This document shows, piece after piece, positions 63,524 to 64,000 of a DNA stretch of 64,000 nt. Position 1 is the first letter of the stretch, and each line of letters opens with the position of its first letter. Under the pieces are notes generated by a model. That model ran no database searches and was not told the origin of the DNA. It was given only the letters and a program-made list of their open reading frames with translations. Source of the DNA: Roseobacter sp. MH60115 (lineage in GTDB: Bacteria; Pseudomonadota; Alphaproteobacteria; Rhodobacterales; Rhodobacteraceae); the NCBI RefSeq assembly GCF_015644665.1, contig NZ_JADOBQ010000001.1:62001-126000 (forward strand), given 5' to 3'. Made by a program: the position numbers and the translations under genes.

Positions 63524-64000
63524 TCACCGCAGCCAGGTCTGGTAGTCGCTGACCAGCAGATGCACCGGATCTGTGTCCTCTTCGACGGTTGCGAAACGGC
63601 CAATGCGTTCGCGGAAGATGTTATCGGTTTCATCATCGTTCACGGTGGAAACCTCACCGACCAGCACATCGCCGCCCTCTCCCCAGAAGGCATGCCAGTC
63701 ACCCGGCCGCAGTGTCACGCTCTCCCCCGGTGCCAGGAGCAGCTTTTCCCCCGGCGCGAAGTCCCGGCGGATACCGTCACACCAGACGGTGCCGCCGCGA
63801 TCCTCGGCGAAATCACCGGCATCATCCGAGCCGAAGAGCTCGATCACAAGCGTCGCGCCGCCGCGATTGATGATGTCCTCGGCCTTGATGATATGCGTGT
63901 GCATCGGGGACAGTTGATCCTGTCGTGAGATCAGCAGTTTCTCTGCGTAGCACATGCCGCCACCGCGTTTCAGATCCGACAGCAAGCCATTGCGCAGGGT
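63524..64000 (-). CDS. D-lyxose isomerase-like cupin, truncated at the window edge
   Basis: The C-terminal 158 codons of a longer protein that continues beyond 64000. SPMHTHIIKAEDIINRGGATLVIELFGS and VGEVSTVNDDETDN are typical of D-lyxose ketol-isomerases (about 225 residues), as is the C-terminal LLVSDYQTWLR; the histidine pair HTH is a metal-site candidate. It converges on the endonuclease gene with a 49-base gap. The missing N-terminus prevents further claims. Confidence 0.8.
   Translation of the reverse strand, partial: TLRNGLLSDLKRGGGMCYAEKLLISRQDQLSPMHTHIIKAEDIINRGGATLVIELFGSDDAGDFAEDRGGTVWCDGIRRDFAPGEKLLLAPGESVTLRPGDWHAFWGEGGDVLVGEVSTVNDDETDNIFRERIGRFATVEEDTDPVHLLVSDYQTWLR

Overview
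The window reads as chromosomal DNA of a Rhodobacterales (Roseobacter-group) alphaproteobacterium. This is an inference from dense GC-rich coding, several TRAP transporters (DctPQM and TAXI types), an inositol cluster with a stand-alone IolC and a class II aldolase, an FrcBCA-like sugar transporter, and a LexA box of the alphaproteobacterial form GTTC-N7-GTTC. No rRNA, tRNA, CRISPR array, insertion sequence or prophage gene was recognised.

Layout. 1-9.1 kb: tail of an ACT-domain protein, then a myo-inositol catabolic locus. Two Gfo/Idh/MocA oxidoreductases and IolE point left; IolD, IolC, IolB, an IolJ-type aldolase and IolG point right. The two arms diverge from a promoter with a perfect 18-bp LacI-type palindrome. 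9.1-12.4 kb: oxyR and divergent katG. 12.4-19.1 kb: a sugar-acid-like catabolic region (TIM-barrel isomerase, 3-hydroxyisobutyrate-type dehydrogenase, GntR/FCD regulator, SDR, DctPQM TRAP). 19.1-24.8 kb: LysR, TAXI receptor, fused TRAP permease and a DadA-like FAD oxidoreductase. 24.9-25.6 kb: an endonuclease III-like glycosylase. 25.8-29.4 kb: periplasmic sensor, hybrid histidine kinase and single-domain response regulator. 29.5-32.6 kb: glycerate kinase and SLC13 permease. 33-35.9 kb: an Asp-rich exported subtilase divergent from an ECF sigma/anti-sigma pair. 36-39.7 kb: an unrecognised P-loop protein, then a HAMP histidine kinase with a tiny leader ORF and an OmpR-type regulator. 39.9-43.1 kb: operon of Asp/Asn beta-hydroxylase, alpha/beta hydrolase and ABC exporter. 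43.5-47.8 kb: ROK repressor and FrcBCA-like importer. 47.9-51.7 kb: RidA, GNAT, and a DUF4130 plus radical-SAM DNA-repair pair directly under an SOS box. 51.9-55 kb: MscS channel, an ABC membrane domain without ATPase, and an orphan CheB methylesterase. 55-60.3 kb: a CuyA/D-cysteine-desulfhydrase-like enzyme with its own polar amino-acid ABC importer and a divergent LysR. 60.6-63.5 kb: a cytoplasmic S41-type protease next to a non-specific NUC endonuclease. The right edge is a truncated D-lyxose isomerase-like cupin.

How it works together: most of the window is uptake plus first catabolic steps for small polar nutrients (inositol, a sugar acid, an amino-acid-like TAXI substrate, glycerate, a sugar, a sulfonated or thiol amino acid), each with a local regulator. 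All four transport receptor genes that precede their permease gene are followed by a GC-rich intercistronic hairpin, while the receptor gene of the kinase system is not. The best candidates for something undescribed are the S41-NUC pair, the Asp-hydroxylase/hydrolase/ABC operon, the ECF-subtilase trio, and the SOS-controlled radical-SAM/DUF4130 pair that lacks the usual UdgX domain.
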